Of a stretch of DNA of 64,000 bases, positions 34,652-44,473 are shown in pieces. The notes below the pieces were generated by a model, which was not told the DNA's origin, made no database searches, and was given only the letters and a program-made list of their open reading frames with translations. Both the position numbers and the translations under genes were made by a program. This DNA is from Hyalomma asiaticum. Taxonomy: Eukaryota > Arthropoda > Arachnida > Ixodida > Ixodidae. Positions within the stretch are counted from its first letter, which is position 1; each line of letters opens with the position of its first letter. The DNA lies in assembly GCA_013339685.2 (NCBI GenBank), contig CM023481.1, positions 75,722,121 through 75,786,120 of the forward strand. The letters are read 5' to 3'.

Positions 34652-36661
34652 TTGCCAAAGAAGAAGAAGACAGAAGTACCCGAAGCACGCCTTCTGATAC
34701 TAGAAGGTGCAAAGGTGAACAGAAGACATCAAGAAGTCCTCAAGTGCGGACCAAAGTACTGCGTGGAACCAAGGCTCAGCATCGTCGACAAGTTGGCACT
34801 CACAAGAGACATTGCCAGGAGTGTGCCTGAGAATGAAAAGGAACGGTGTGTGGTGGAATGTGTGGACGTGATCGCCAAGGTTGAGGTGAGCGGTAGAACC
34901 AGGGTTGATGTTGAGAAGACTGCTAAGTATTTCGTTGACGAAAGACTCCGTGTTGTGCAGGCCGACAAAGGTTTTTTTGTAGTTTTACCAAATGAATGTT
35001 ATCTAGATAAAGCTGTCCAAGCAGTTCACAAGTGCTTCAAAAGAAGTGACGTAAAGGTAGAAGATGCCAAAAAGAGGGTGGTCGAGCTACTAAAAGGATG
35101 CAACAAAGAAAAGCTCGCGCTAGTAGTAAAAAACTCCAAAGTAATGAAGTTGGATATATTTTTTACCGCTAAAACACACAAGGAAGGCATTCCATTCAGG
35201 CCAATCGTGTCGGAGAGAGGATCTTGGCAGGTCCTTGTAGCGGGATTCCTGCAGAAAATGCTGAATTCCTTGGTAGTACAGGATCCGTTTTTGTTGGAAA
35301 ACTCTGACGGACTTGTTAAGTTTTTGGCATCAGATGGTATAAGTGGTTTCAACTGGGGATTTAGCATAGATGTTCAGGACCTCTTCTATTCATTGCCGCA
35401 AGGTCCCCTCATGAAAGCAGTTAACGACTGCATCACAAAGGACAACGATGAGGTTGCCTTCCGCAACTTGTGTGGGATGACAGTTGAATCCTTCCTGGAA
35501 ATTTTACTTTTCTATTTGCAGAATACGCATGTAGGATTTTGTGATGGAACTTACATACAGGCTAAGGGGGTGTGCATTGGATCAAAGGTGGCTCCTATCC
35601 TCAGCACCATTTTTCTGGGAAGTATTGATAGAGAGCTTGATGAGGAATTAAAAGGCATAACATACAACATATACAGGTATGTTGATGACTATTTGATTTT
35701 GGGCAGACAAGAGGACAAGGAAGGGTTCAAGAATAGGGTAGTTGAGGCCTTCAATTCTCGGAGAAAAGGCTTGACATTTACGTCTGAGGTACCTGTAGGA
35801 AGCAAATTGCAGTTTCTTGACATTATGTTAGAATTTGGACAGGGGCATGTTTGCTGGCAATTCTCACCTAGAGCAGGGAAGCCGCTTTTGAATTTCGCAT
35901 CTAATCATTCCAGAATTGTGAAGAATGGTATTGTCATGTCTTGTTTCATATCAGCGTTAAGAAAGTCTTGTTTTCATGCTATGAAGTCTGTGTTTCTACG
36001 GCAAGTTGATCGTTTGCGAGAGGCCGGGTATCCGCTCACCGTGATGCAGGCTTCATGCACTAGGCTTATCAGGAAATTAAAACAGGAAATGGACTTATGT
36101 GGTACTATTCCCACAAAAAAAGATACAAATTCCAAGGTTTCAGTGATTCCGTACGTGCATGGCGTTTCACACAGACTGAAAAAGGTAGCCGAAAATTACG
36201 GAGTGAAAGTGGTGTTTTCAGCCCATAACAAAATAGGAAAGGTGTGCTCCAAGGTGAAAAAGATGATCGAAAGCAAGGAGGAAACCAAGAAAGAATGTAG
36301 TATCAAACATCCGAAGAAGAACCGGTTTGTGGAATGTGCTACTAATGCAGTGTATAACATTCCTATGACGTGTGGCCATGCGTACGTGGGGCAGACTGGA
36401 CGTTGCTGTAACACTAGACTAAGGGAACATCTGTCCAGCCTGAAAGGTCGCCCTAGTACGCATTTGGCCATGCATTGTAAGGAGTGTGGGTGCACACCTC
36501 AGCCTGGAGGCACTGGCTTATTGTTTAAACACCGCAACAAAACCGCGAGGGAAATAGTAGAAGCCTTTTGGATTCATAGACTAAAGGACAAGTGCATCAG
36601 CCATCCTTCGGTAGCCTTATTAGATAAGGAGATTTCGATGTTGTCTGCTCATCTTCAATGA
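34616..36661 (+). CDS. Penelope-like reverse transcriptase with GIY-YIG endonuclease
   Basis: 681 codons without interruption. Visible domains: an N-terminal region (CGPKYCVEPRLS at about 45), RT finger motifs (FFTAKTHKEGIPFRPIVS at about 185-203), motif A (FSIDVQDLFYSLPQ at about 247), a block GVCIGSKVAPIL, motif C (YRYVDDYLIL at about 355), thumb (HVCWQFSPRAGKPLL at about 410), linker (VSVIPYVHGVSHRLKK), then the GIY-YIG nuclease (AVYNIPMTCG at about 578, YVGQTGRC, RLREH, CKECGC, Glu in IVEAFWIHR). It copies element RNA at nicked DNA. The frame begins at a TTG; the first in-frame ATG is near codon 176, after part of the finger region. The true N-terminus is therefore probably missing or spliced on from elsewhere. 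The 3' UTR runs to about 36955 with AATAAATCAGTTG near 36894. Confidence 0.9.
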   Translation: MLLAPTLRVGANLPKKKKTEVPEARLLILEGAKVNRRHQEVLKCGPKYCVEPRLSIVDKLALTRDIARSVPENEKERCVVECVDVIAKVEVSGRTRVDVEKTAKYFVDERLRVVQADKGFFVVLPNECYLDKAVQAVHKCFKRSDVKVEDAKKRVVELLKGCNKEKLALVVKNSKVMKLDIFFTAKTHKEGIPFRPIVSERGSWQVLVAGFLQKMLNSLVVQDPFLLENSDGLVKFLASDGISGFNWGFSIDVQDLFYSLPQGPLMKAVNDCITKDNDEVAFRNLCGMTVESFLEILLFYLQNTHVGFCDGTYIQAKGVCIGSKVAPILSTIFLGSIDRELDEELKGITYNIYRYVDDYLILGRQEDKEGFKNRVVEAFNSRRKGLTFTSEVPVGSKLQFLDIMLEFGQGHVCWQFSPRAGKPLLNFASNHSRIVKNGIVMSCFISALRKSCFHAMKSVFLRQVDRLREAGYPLTVMQASCTRLIRKLKQEMDLCGTIPTKKDTNSKVSVIPYVHGVSHRLKKVAENYGVKVVFSAHNKIGKVCSKVKKMIESKEETKKECSIKHPKKNRFVECATNAVYNIPMTCGHAYVGQTGRCCNTRLREHLSSLKGRPSTHLAMHCKECGCTPQPGGTGLLFKHRNKTAREIVEAFWIHRLKDKCISHPSVALLDKEISMLSAHLQ

Positions 36662-37012
36662 CGTGTTCTTTTCATTTTGTCAGTGTTTGTGCATTTGATG
36701 TGTTTCTCTGTGATTATATGCGCGAATGGTGTGCGGATGGTATTCTTTCTCTTTTTTTTGTGAGTGTGTGTAAGCGTGTGTGGACGCGATGACCTGGGGG
36801 ATTCTAGTATACAGTGATATTATGCGCGGATGGTGTGCTCTCTGGCGGAATGGCGCAGACCAAGTTGGGTTTTTAAGCAATTGTTCTTTAAAAAATAAAT
36901 CAGTTGTTAGATTGCACTTGTCTGTGTGTCTCCTTCCTTCGTCCCCGTTTGTTTCGCGCAGTACCACCATGAAATCGTTCCAACTAGGCCGGCTAGCCGT
37001 TTTGCTTCAGGC

Positions 37013-37215
37013 TGTTTAGGTTGTTAACCGGGTAACATTTAGGTTTCCGGTTTGTGTGCGAATTGGTGTTTTGCTTATTTTTCATGTTTTGGTGTTCGCT
37101 TTATAAAGTAACGTCTTTGGTTTTTTGTTAACGCTTTACGCCTCTCGTCTCCGTCACTCTCTCTCAGTCCATCGGAGCAAGTGCTCCCGAGATCCTCTCA
37201 CACAAACTCGTGACA
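37013..37215 (+). repeat. 5' LTR (probably truncated)
   Basis: A direct copy of 40301-40499 containing CTTTATAAAG. Internal sequence AATTGGCGAGCC follows immediately, the usual position of the primer-binding site. Confidence 0.75.
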
Positions 37216-37287
37216 AATAATTGGCGAGCCTTTGCCAGGATTAACATCTCCAGGCCCAGTCACGAATGATCGTCGGGGGTTGCGAAG

Positions 37288-38583
37288 ATGGATTGGGAGC
37301 GTCTGGCGGCGATAGCTAAGAGTAGAAACCTGTCAGGAAAGGAGGTGCTGAGGTTATTTGAAGATGCCCAAAAAGAACGGGAGCGAGAGCATGAACGAAA
37401 CGTAGCTCTACTAAAACAACAGATAGCTGAGGCCGAAGGGAAGTTGATGCACCAGAATAAGGAGGAGACATCATGTGTAGATTTGCCCGCACTGCCGTCA
37501 GTGGAATTTAGTGAACATGTGGAAGTTAGCCAACTTCAGAAAATTCAGATGAGCGAGGAAATCGTCTCGTTAGAGTCAGAGAAGTGTGACACGGTTACCA
37601 TAAGGCTAGCGGGTATCGAGTCGGAGGTTGATGATGCGGGCGTAGGCGCCCAAGAGCTGTTGAGCGCAGCAGAGGAGAAAGCGCACCCACCGCCGCTGCA
37701 GGAGAATCAAGAGTGCATTGCAGGCTGCTGCAAGCACGTACTTGATCGAGAGTGTATTGCAGGTTGCTGCAAGCACATACTTAACGGGGTTTGTTCCGAT
37801 GCGTGCCCCACAGTGGAGGATGTGGAGCGGAGCCACGATCCGCGCGACGAACTCGTGAAGTTCGAGAGTGAGAACAGGGAAAGCGAAGTCCGCGATCGTA
37901 GCGGTACAAGTAGGAGTGAGGAGGTCACCGATGAGGAAAGGGCAGACGCGGACGCTGCCAACGGACTTGATGCTAAGGAGCGGCAAAGAAGGCGAGCTCG
38001 AAAGAAGCGAAATGCGAGCGAACGCGGCGAGGTTAAGGTGCGTCGAGCAAGTAGACTCCGTAGAAGGGGCGTTCGCAAGAACCGAAAAAGCGGCAAACGC
38101 GACAAATGTTCGAGGCGTTTGCGGCTGCACAGGGCCAGTAAAAGCGAGAGAAAGGTTGTCGTGGAGAGGCGTTTCATGAGCGCCAGAATGAGGAAGCGCC
38201 GCGGGATGGCTAAGCGTTTGCAACCGCGCGCAAAAGGTAGTGCGAGGGTCGTGAAGGCACGTTTGGCATTGAAAGAGGGCAGATGCAGCGGCTGTTCCAG
38301 GCGTTCTCGAGAGCGTGCAGTGATGTCGAGCCGCACGAGACTTGGTCGGAAGAGGCGTAAAAAGCGCAAACAGAAGGAATGTTTGAAAAAAATTGACAGT
38401 GTGAAATGCAGCAGTCATAGCGATCGTTTTAGTGCAGCAGCAAGGGGGCGCATGCGATTGCTGAGCGAGACGCAGAACGGGCTACAAATCAGGATTAAGG
38501 CGGAGAGGTTTTTCCTGTGGCCACTGAAGAAAAGAGATTATTGGTTTATGAACAGGATGGCTTCTAACGGAAATGAACAGTGA
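37288..38583 (+). CDS. Basic cysteine-containing protein with gag-like start
   Basis: 431 codons from the ATG at 37288 with no interruption. Residues 1-60 (MDWERLAAIAKSRNLSGKEV, then a charged helix) resemble the opening of tick gypsy gag proteins. An acidic middle part carries a duplicated block ECIAGCCKH (about residues 144 and 155). From about residue 230 to 375 the protein is extremely rich in Arg and Lys (KERQRRRARKKRN, GRKRRKKRKQKE). There is no CCHC knuckle, protease or RT. It is the sole gene of the LTR element. The basic half could bind RNA or act as a nuclear or nucleolar signal; that is inference. I know no family for the whole protein. The antisense 270-codon frame is a shadow of the Arg/Lys codons. 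Confidence 0.72.
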   Translation: MDWERLAAIAKSRNLSGKEVLRLFEDAQKEREREHERNVALLKQQIAEAEGKLMHQNKEETSCVDLPALPSVEFSEHVEVSQLQKIQMSEEIVSLESEKCDTVTIRLAGIESEVDDAGVGAQELLSAAEEKAHPPPLQENQECIAGCCKHVLDRECIAGCCKHILNGVCSDACPTVEDVERSHDPRDELVKFESENRESEVRDRSGTSRSEEVTDEERADADAANGLDAKERQRRRARKKRNASERGEVKVRRASRLRRRGVRKNRKSGKRDKCSRRLRLHRASKSERKVVVERRFMSARMRKRRGMAKRLQPRAKGSARVVKARLALKEGRCSGCSRRSRERAVMSSRTRLGRKRRKKRKQKECLKKIDSVKCSSHSDRFSAAARGRMRLLSETQNGLQIRIKAERFFLWPLKKRDYWFMNRMASNGNEQ

Positions 38584-39591
38584 CAGGCTAAAGGAAATAG
38601 ATAGACACAAGGAAACAGCAGAACAGGTAAAGTAGGCAGTGCTGAATAGAAAATTCAATAATTTAAAGAGATAGGGAAACTATTGTCTTTGCTAAAAGTG
38701 TGTAGAGAAATGGTGATTTAAAAGGACCAAGAGCAGATGATGGCATAAAAAAAACCAGAGGTCTTAAGGAATATTCGTTTTTGAAAGAAAAGAGAATGTG
38801 GGGATTGTCAAGTGTGGGAATGTGGGGATTGTCAAGTGTGGGTACAGAGGTAGAGGTGAAATGAAAAATAGGGTGGAGAGAGCAATGAGGCAAGAGGCAT
38901 ACCATGAATGACTGTTGCAGCAAGGCAGTGCATATTGGGTTGGTAGTAAACGATTTGAGAAAAAGGGGAAGATAGGGGCAAGGACATCCGCATAGACTGG
39001 ATCGATAGAGAGAGGAAAGAAAAATTAGATCTGGGTTCTTAGCTAGTGTTGCGAAAAGGATTGTTGTGTGGTATGCGGTATGTCTGCAGAGCAAAGAGTG
39101 CTAATGTGGTGAAGCCTAGTTATGTGTAGTTGTGTGTGTGTGTAGGGATTTAGTGTATTCATAGTGTTACATACCGATATAGTGTATGGTAGTGAAACGT
39201 TCAGCGGACAGAAATACGAACTGAACATTAACTTTTGTGCTAATGAACATCGGGTTAAGTGATGAATATGTATAATGATCTATTAGTGTTATTTGTGGTG
39301 TTGTTTGTGAACATTGATGACTATTAAGAAAAGTGAACTTCAAGTGAAGTGATCATGTGTTAGTGTTGTGTGTGGTGATGATCAGTGACCTTGAGGTGCG
39401 CGGAGGTGTGTCGGTGTAACGTGATGTGTGGTGCGCTCGTGATGGCCTACGAACGAGATACAGTGAGCCGAAAAATCAAGACATCCGAAGTTTATTTACG
39501 AAAAAGCAAGAAGATTTGGCAAGGTACCGGAGAATTCAGAAGAGGAGGAGGAAGCAGTTTTTTAAGAAAAAACTCTTAAAAGTGGGGCCAA
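38584..39591 (+). other. Non-coding internal region of the LTR element
   Basis: Purine-rich sequence with short frames only. It contains a direct duplication of AATGTGGGGATTGTCAAGTG (38794 and 38818 onward) and ends in the polypurine-like tract before 39592. Confidence 0.6.
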
Positions 39592-40300
39592 TGTAATGAG
39601 TAAGAGGGGGCCCAAAAACACAGGCCGCTAGGCCAAATGGAGAGATCGGCGAAGTGGCGCGGGAAAGCACGCGCCGCGGACACGTCGATGTGCATAACAG
39701 GTTGTCAGCGGGCTCGCGGCACGCGATCCGAGGAGAGATCGGTGGCGGGGAAGGCTGAGGTGGCATTCTCTGCGCGGCGCCGGTCGACGAAGGGTGTCTG
39801 GCCAGCTACGGACTGGTGACGAGGAGACGAGGGCGTCGGGCTCCGGGGTGCCGTCGATCTGGCTTACGATAGAGCACGGACCTCGGAGTGGCAGCGGCCG
39901 AACTTCAGCAGCGCTCCACCTTCGCCGGCAGAACGGGACGACCGGCAGAAGAATCGCTGCAGAGGGCCGGTCTTGGTTGAAGACCGAGCGTCACTAAGGA
40001 GGAGGCTTAGGCTGGGCTAGGCCTAAGAGGTGATCCGCCACGTCACAGGCGAAGCAAGGCGGCGGACGAGGACGGACCTTGCGTGAGTGGCGGCCACCAC
40101 CGGCAGCATCAGTCGACGACGGCTGCGAGGACTCGACACCTCAGAGAGCATCGACGCTGAACCGCACCGCGTCGAATGCAATGTAAGAGCGTCTAACTAC
40201 ACTTTGACCGACAGGCAGCTAACGCGGACTTGAACGCGAGGCCCAAGGTTGAGGGACTCCCGTGGGAACTGCGCTCAACACGGAGTATTTGTAGTTAGGC

Positions 40301-40499
40301 CGTTTAGGTTTTTAACCGGGTAACATTTAGGTTTCCGGTTTGTGTGCGAATTGGTGTTTTGCTTATTTTTCATGTTTTGGTGTTCGCTTTATAAAGTAAC
40401 GTCTTTGGTTTTTTGTTAACGCTTTACGCCTCTCGTCTCACTCTCTCTCAATCCATTGGAGCAAGCGCTCCCGAGATCCTCACACACAAACTCGTGACA
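40301..40499 (+). repeat. 3' LTR (conserved end)
   Basis: A direct copy of 37013-37215. The full LTR may begin at 39592. CTTACCCTGG follows outside. Confidence 0.78.
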
Positions 40500-40670
40500 C
40501 TTACCCTGGCGTCGTCTCTACATATTTATCGCTTTTCCTTTTCATTGTACAGGCTCTCCGCGTAAAATGGCACACCTGAACTATCTCGCCATTCGTAACG
40601 TTTCTCTTACGCACATTCCAGAGATGGGGCTGATGACAACCCGAGGGTTCTGCGATCGTCGGGACAAAGT

Positions 40671-40860
40671 TGTTTTCTGGGGTTTTACGTCCCAAAACCA
40701 GTTCTGATTATGAGAGACGCTGTAGTGGAGGGCTACAGAAATTTCGACCACCTGGGGTTCTTTAACGTGCACTGACATCGCACAGCACACGGGCCTCAAC
40801 ATTTCGCCTCCATCGTCGGGGCAAAGTTGAGCTCTGCCACATAACCAAGCGTACGAACCC
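40671..40860 (-). mobile_element. SINE, reverse copy
   Basis: Read on minus it has the same body as 4171-4440 (GTGCGATGTCAGTGCACG, AACCCCAGGTGGTCGAAATT) and ends in GGGACGTAAAACCCCAGAAA. It lies between two LTR elements. Confidence 0.6.
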
Positions 40861-41029
40861 GAAGCATCACTTGGCTTTGATGCAAGAATTGTGTGGTGCA
40901 CATTTAAGCAAGGTGCCGTGAGGAATAATTGCATCCCCAGTGCCTCATTAATATTCTACGCATCAGCTCTTGTCTCCTCCAACACTACGTCGGTTGCACT
41001 GTTGGAAGCCGAAGAATGTGTGTCCAAAC

Positions 41030-41189
41030 TGTTGTAACTAGGCCAGAGTGACTGAGCCAGGCCGGGAACCAACGCAGAACCGCTTTATGTAGCAGACAAT
41101 CAAGTATATATAGGCGGCCTGCCTATGACGTAACACAAGACAGTGGGGTGGATGACGTTTGACACGTGTTGGCACTGCACTTCTTATCA
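41030..41189 (-). repeat. Gypsy 3' LTR
   Basis: 160 bp, TG to CA, a copy of 45205-45364. CAAAC lies immediately left. Confidence 0.92.
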
Positions 41190-41203
41190 CTTCTCCCTTT
41201 CAT

Positions 41204-44200
41204 TTAAAGATTGAGTCTTTGCACGGGTCTTCGTAGTCGGGTAGACCTTCGTAAGACTGGAGGAGGTGGGGAAGCCTCCACAGCTGGAAGAGACGTTGGT
41301 GGCGTTGCAGAAGGAACGGGAACAGCGTCCTTGCGTGCTGGAGTTGCCGGGCTGAACCGCTCCTCCCTTGGTGACGCCTGCTGCTCCCCGTTGTCACGGC
41401 TCGGCGGTACTGATTCGAAGGTGTCCGCCTTTGGTGCCCCGGGTGACACCCGCGGACGAATCTGGCCCAAGTGACGCCGGGATGGCCCACATGGTGTGTC
41501 GACAGTCACGAGGCGCGAACCTTCGGTGCCTTTGATGACGCCTGGGCACCACCGCCTCCCGTGTCCAAAGTTGCGCACCCACACCGGGTCTCCGGGCTGG
41601 AATCTGGAAGGCTGCGAGTGACTCCGAGATAAAGATGGCACACTAGTATCCAAGCTTGAACGAACTTGATAATTAAGCAGTAGTTCCGAAGGAGGCTTTC
41701 CGCACGGTAGGGGCGTGCGTCGGTAGCCTAGCAATACTCGTGCTAGTTTAACTTTGAGGTCGTTCACCATAGAATGTTTAACCAGGCCGTCCTTGATAGT
41801 GCGAACTGCGCGTTCCGCAAGGCCATTAGATTGTGGGTGGTATGGGGCACTGCGCAGATGCGTTATGTTGTTGTCTGTCATGAACTGGGCAAACTGCTGA
41901 CTTGCAAACTGGGGCCCGTTATCTGACACTACAGTTTGCGGCAAGCCAAAACGCGCGAATAATTCGCGAAGCCGTGTTATTGTGACTTCGGTGGTTGTTG
42001 ACCTGACCGGGAGGGCCTCGATCCACTTCGTGTGCGAGTCGACGACTATCAGCAGCATGCGCCCCTCTATTGGCCCGGCATAATCAATGTGAAGCCGTGA
42101 CCACTTCATCCCTGTTTCTGGCCAACTGATAGGCTCCTGGCGATGTGGCATTGCTTGAGCTTGTACACATGGCATGCATGAACGAGCGAGATTTTCGATC
42201 TCACCATCCAACCCTGGCCACCAGAACAACGACCGAGCCAGTCTTTTCATCGCAGATGCTCCCTGGTGTGACCGGTGTAGCTCGGACAGCATGGGCCCCC
42301 GCGCCTTGCCGGGTATGATAACTCGATGACCCCAGTAGAGCAGACCTTCTGCGCTCGACAGTTCCAGTCTTCTGCAAAAATAAGGTTGGAGATGACTGCG
42401 ACATGATGAGAGGCGTTTTGGCCATCCATTAAGTATGAAGCTCTGGACAACACAAAGATCTTTGTCTGCACTGGTCAACGCCCTTAAAGCACCCGCTGGC
42501 GCGTACGAACTGTCAAGATGCTCTGTGGACAGCACGTATTCTGGCAAGGTTCCCGAGTGAACAACCTCTGGTGTCGGCACTGGCAAACGGCTAAGTGCGT
42601 CTGCATTGGCGTTTTGCTTCCCGGCCCTGTACTCGATGCGGTACCGGTATTGACTTAGGAACAGAGCCCACCTCTGGATACGCGCCGACGCCATTGGAGG
42701 CACTGGTCGATCTTCTCGTAGCAGACCCACAAGTGGCCCAACACAACGTAGCAGACCCACAAACTCGTGGCCCAACAGGTAGTCTCGAAACTTTGAGACT
42801 CCGAACACCAGCGCCAGAGCTTCCTTCTCGAGCTGCGAATAATTTTTTTCGGCGCGCGTCAGTGTGCGTGAACGGAAAGCGATGGGCTTATCGACGTTGC
42901 CCATGCGGTGCGAGATGACGGCACCTAAACCCGACGGTGATGCATCACATTCCAACCGCACTGGTTGGTCGGGCTGAAAATATGTCAGCACTGATGAGCT
43001 GAGAAGCGTTCGTTTCGCCTTTTGATAAGAATGTTCTTGAGTTGCACCCCACTCCCATTTATGCTCTTTTCCTAGTAGATTATACAAGGGGGCCAAGATT
43101 GCTGACATGTGTGGTAGGAACCGGTGATAATACGACAGCAGACCTAGAAACGAGCGCAGTTCGCTTACATTTGTAGGCCGTGGTGAATCGCGTATTGCTG
43201 CGAGGTTCTTTTCCAACGGGTGCAAGCCGTCTTTGTCGATCCGGTGCCCCAAGTAGACGATTGAGTCTTTACGGAAGTGACATTTTTCTGCCTTCAGCAT
43301 GACACCGTTTTTCTGCAGCCAGTGCAAAACATCCCGGAGCACAGAGCCGTTACCGTCTTGACGCTCGGCTATTAATACGTCGTCCAAGTACACCTGCACG
43401 GCTGGAAGGCCAGCCAGGACAGTTTCCATGCGCCACTGAAAAATCGCGGGAGCCGAGGCAACTCCAAACGGAAGACGGTTATAGCAGAACAGCCCCTTGT
43501 ACGTGTTTATGACGGCCAGCGTCTTCGCTTCCTCATCCAAGGGGAGCTGGTTATACGCGTCCTTCAGATCCAATGTAGTGAAAAGAGATCCCTCACGAAG
43601 TGACGCGAAAATATCCTCGATGTTAGGTAGTGGATACTGCTCAGTTATGCATGCAGTATTAATTGTGGTTTTAAAATCGCCGCAGATGCGGAGGGACCCG
43701 TCTTTCTTTAGTACTGGCACTATTGGTGCCGCCCACTCTGAATGTGCTATAGGCGATAATATGCCTTCACTCACTAAGCGTTCCAGCTCCGTTTCCACTT
43801 TCTCACGAAGAGCGTACGGGATAGGCCGTGCCTTGTGGAACTTAGGGTGGGCGTCTTCTCGAAGGTGGAATTTCACCGGAGGCCCCTCAATTCTTCCGAG
43901 CCCAGATTCAAAAAGTGCATGAAACTCTGTGCAGAGGCTGTCGCGAGCAACTGACATCGATTGCACTGTTCCGAGGAACTCGCTCGGAAGTATTGACAAT
44001 GCTTGGATTAAATCCCTTCCGCAAAGGCTAGGACCAGAACACCCTATAACGATCAGGGTGGCAGGGACAGCTTTGCCTGAAAACTGGGCTTGAAGCTGCA
44101 GTTCACCGACAATGGGCAGCTTGCCCAAGTAGCAGCTGAGCGTCTGTTTGCATTTCGATAAATGCGGCCAGCTCAGGCGATGCTTGAGATACACTTCTTG

Positions 44201-44473
44201 CGGAATTATTGAAAATGGTGATCCTGTATCAATGATCATGTTCAGGGGCACGCCCCCCCCAACGGATGACCCTGCCTGTAGCAAACGTTGCTTCTCTTGT
44301 ACAGTGAACACTGTTGAAATATCACTTTCATCTGTTTCAGATGCAGTGCTCTCATTCTGAACGGCGTAAGCAGTGCCATCCTGCCTGCTGCAAGCCTCGA
44401 TTGGGAGCGGCATTTTCTTGCGAAATGACCTGTCTTCCCACAGCGAAAACATTTCTCTCTTTTGTGCGGGCAA
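41204..44473 (-). CDS. Gypsy pol polyprotein
   Basis: 1089 codons without a stop. Domains in order: retropepsin (MIIDTGSPFSIIP at about 79), RT (KARPIPYALR, LDLKDAYNQLPL, YLDDVLIAERQ at about 366), RNase H (RLECDASPSGLGAVISH at about 508, KEALALVFG, NADALSRLP), integrase zinc finger (HRSHQG ... CMPC at about 723-755), integrase core (IDYAGPIEG, VVSDNGPQF and a Glu in GLAERAVRTIKD), and a C-terminal tail rich in Pro and Ser. It lies in the -1 frame relative to gag and overlaps it by about 230 bases, so it would be made by frameshifting; the nominal start is not an ATG. Oddity: the usual TDHKPL block of RNase H, which carries a catalytic Asp, is replaced by CVGPL next to a local duplication (42718-42770). 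Confidence 0.93.
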   Translation of the reverse strand: MPAQKREMFSLWEDRSFRKKMPLPIEACSRQDGTAYAVQNESTASETDESDISTVFTVQEKQRLLQAGSSVGGGVPLNMIIDTGSPFSIIPQEVYLKHRLSWPHLSKCKQTLSCYLGKLPIVGELQLQAQFSGKAVPATLIVIGCSGPSLCGRDLIQALSILPSEFLGTVQSMSVARDSLCTEFHALFESGLGRIEGPPVKFHLREDAHPKFHKARPIPYALREKVETELERLVSEGILSPIAHSEWAAPIVPVLKKDGSLRICGDFKTTINTACITEQYPLPNIEDIFASLREGSLFTTLDLKDAYNQLPLDEEAKTLAVINTYKGLFCYNRLPFGVASAPAIFQWRMETVLAGLPAVQVYLDDVLIAERQDGNGSVLRDVLHWLQKNGVMLKAEKCHFRKDSIVYLGHRIDKDGLHPLEKNLAAIRDSPRPTNVSELRSFLGLLSYYHRFLPHMSAILAPLYNLLGKEHKWEWGATQEHSYQKAKRTLLSSSVLTYFQPDQPVRLECDASPSGLGAVISHRMGNVDKPIAFRSRTLTRAEKNYSQLEKEALALVFGVSKFRDYLLGHEFVGLLRCVGPLVGLLREDRPVPPMASARIQRWALFLSQYRYRIEYRAGKQNANADALSRLPVPTPEVVHSGTLPEYVLSTEHLDSSYAPAGALRALTSADKDLCVVQSFILNGWPKRLSSCRSHLQPYFCRRLELSSAEGLLYWGHRVIIPGKARGPMLSELHRSHQGASAMKRLARSLFWWPGLDGEIENLARSCMPCVQAQAMPHRQEPISWPETGMKWSRLHIDYAGPIEGRMLLIVVDSHTKWIEALPVRSTTTEVTITRLRELFARFGLPQTVVSDNGPQFASQQFAQFMTDNNITHLRSAPYHPQSNGLAERAVRTIKDGLVKHSMVNDLKVKLARVLLGYRRTPLPCGKPPSELLLNYQVRSSLDTSVPSLSRSHSQPSRFQPGDPVWVRNFGHGRRWCPGVIKGTEGSRLVTVDTPCGPSRRHLGQIRPRVSPGAPKADTFESVPPSRDNGEQQASPREERFSPATPARKDAVPVPSATPPTSLPAVEASPPPPVLRRSTRLRRPVQRLNL

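Larger units (their letters stand above)
37003..40499 (+). mobile_element. Non-autonomous LTR retrotransposon
   Basis: Two direct repeats of about 200 bp (37013-37215 and 40301-40499) end identically in CTCGTGACA and share a TATAAAG box. They differ by a handful of substitutions and one 4-bp indel. Between them lies one intact gene and no protease, RT or integrase. A polypurine-like AAAAGTGGGGCCAA immediately precedes TG at 39592, so the real 3' LTR may be 39592-40499 (908 bp). The 5' LTR would then be truncated to its last 200 bp. That would explain why I find no target duplication. The gag-like protein start suggests a Ty3/gypsy origin. Confidence 0.72.

Noticed and set aside
37606..38418. 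A 270-codon minus-strand frame
   Set aside because: It lies entirely opposite the Arg/Lys-rich gene at 37288-38583. The antisense of AGG/CGC/AAG codons is naturally open and gives low-complexity Leu/Ser/Arg sequence.
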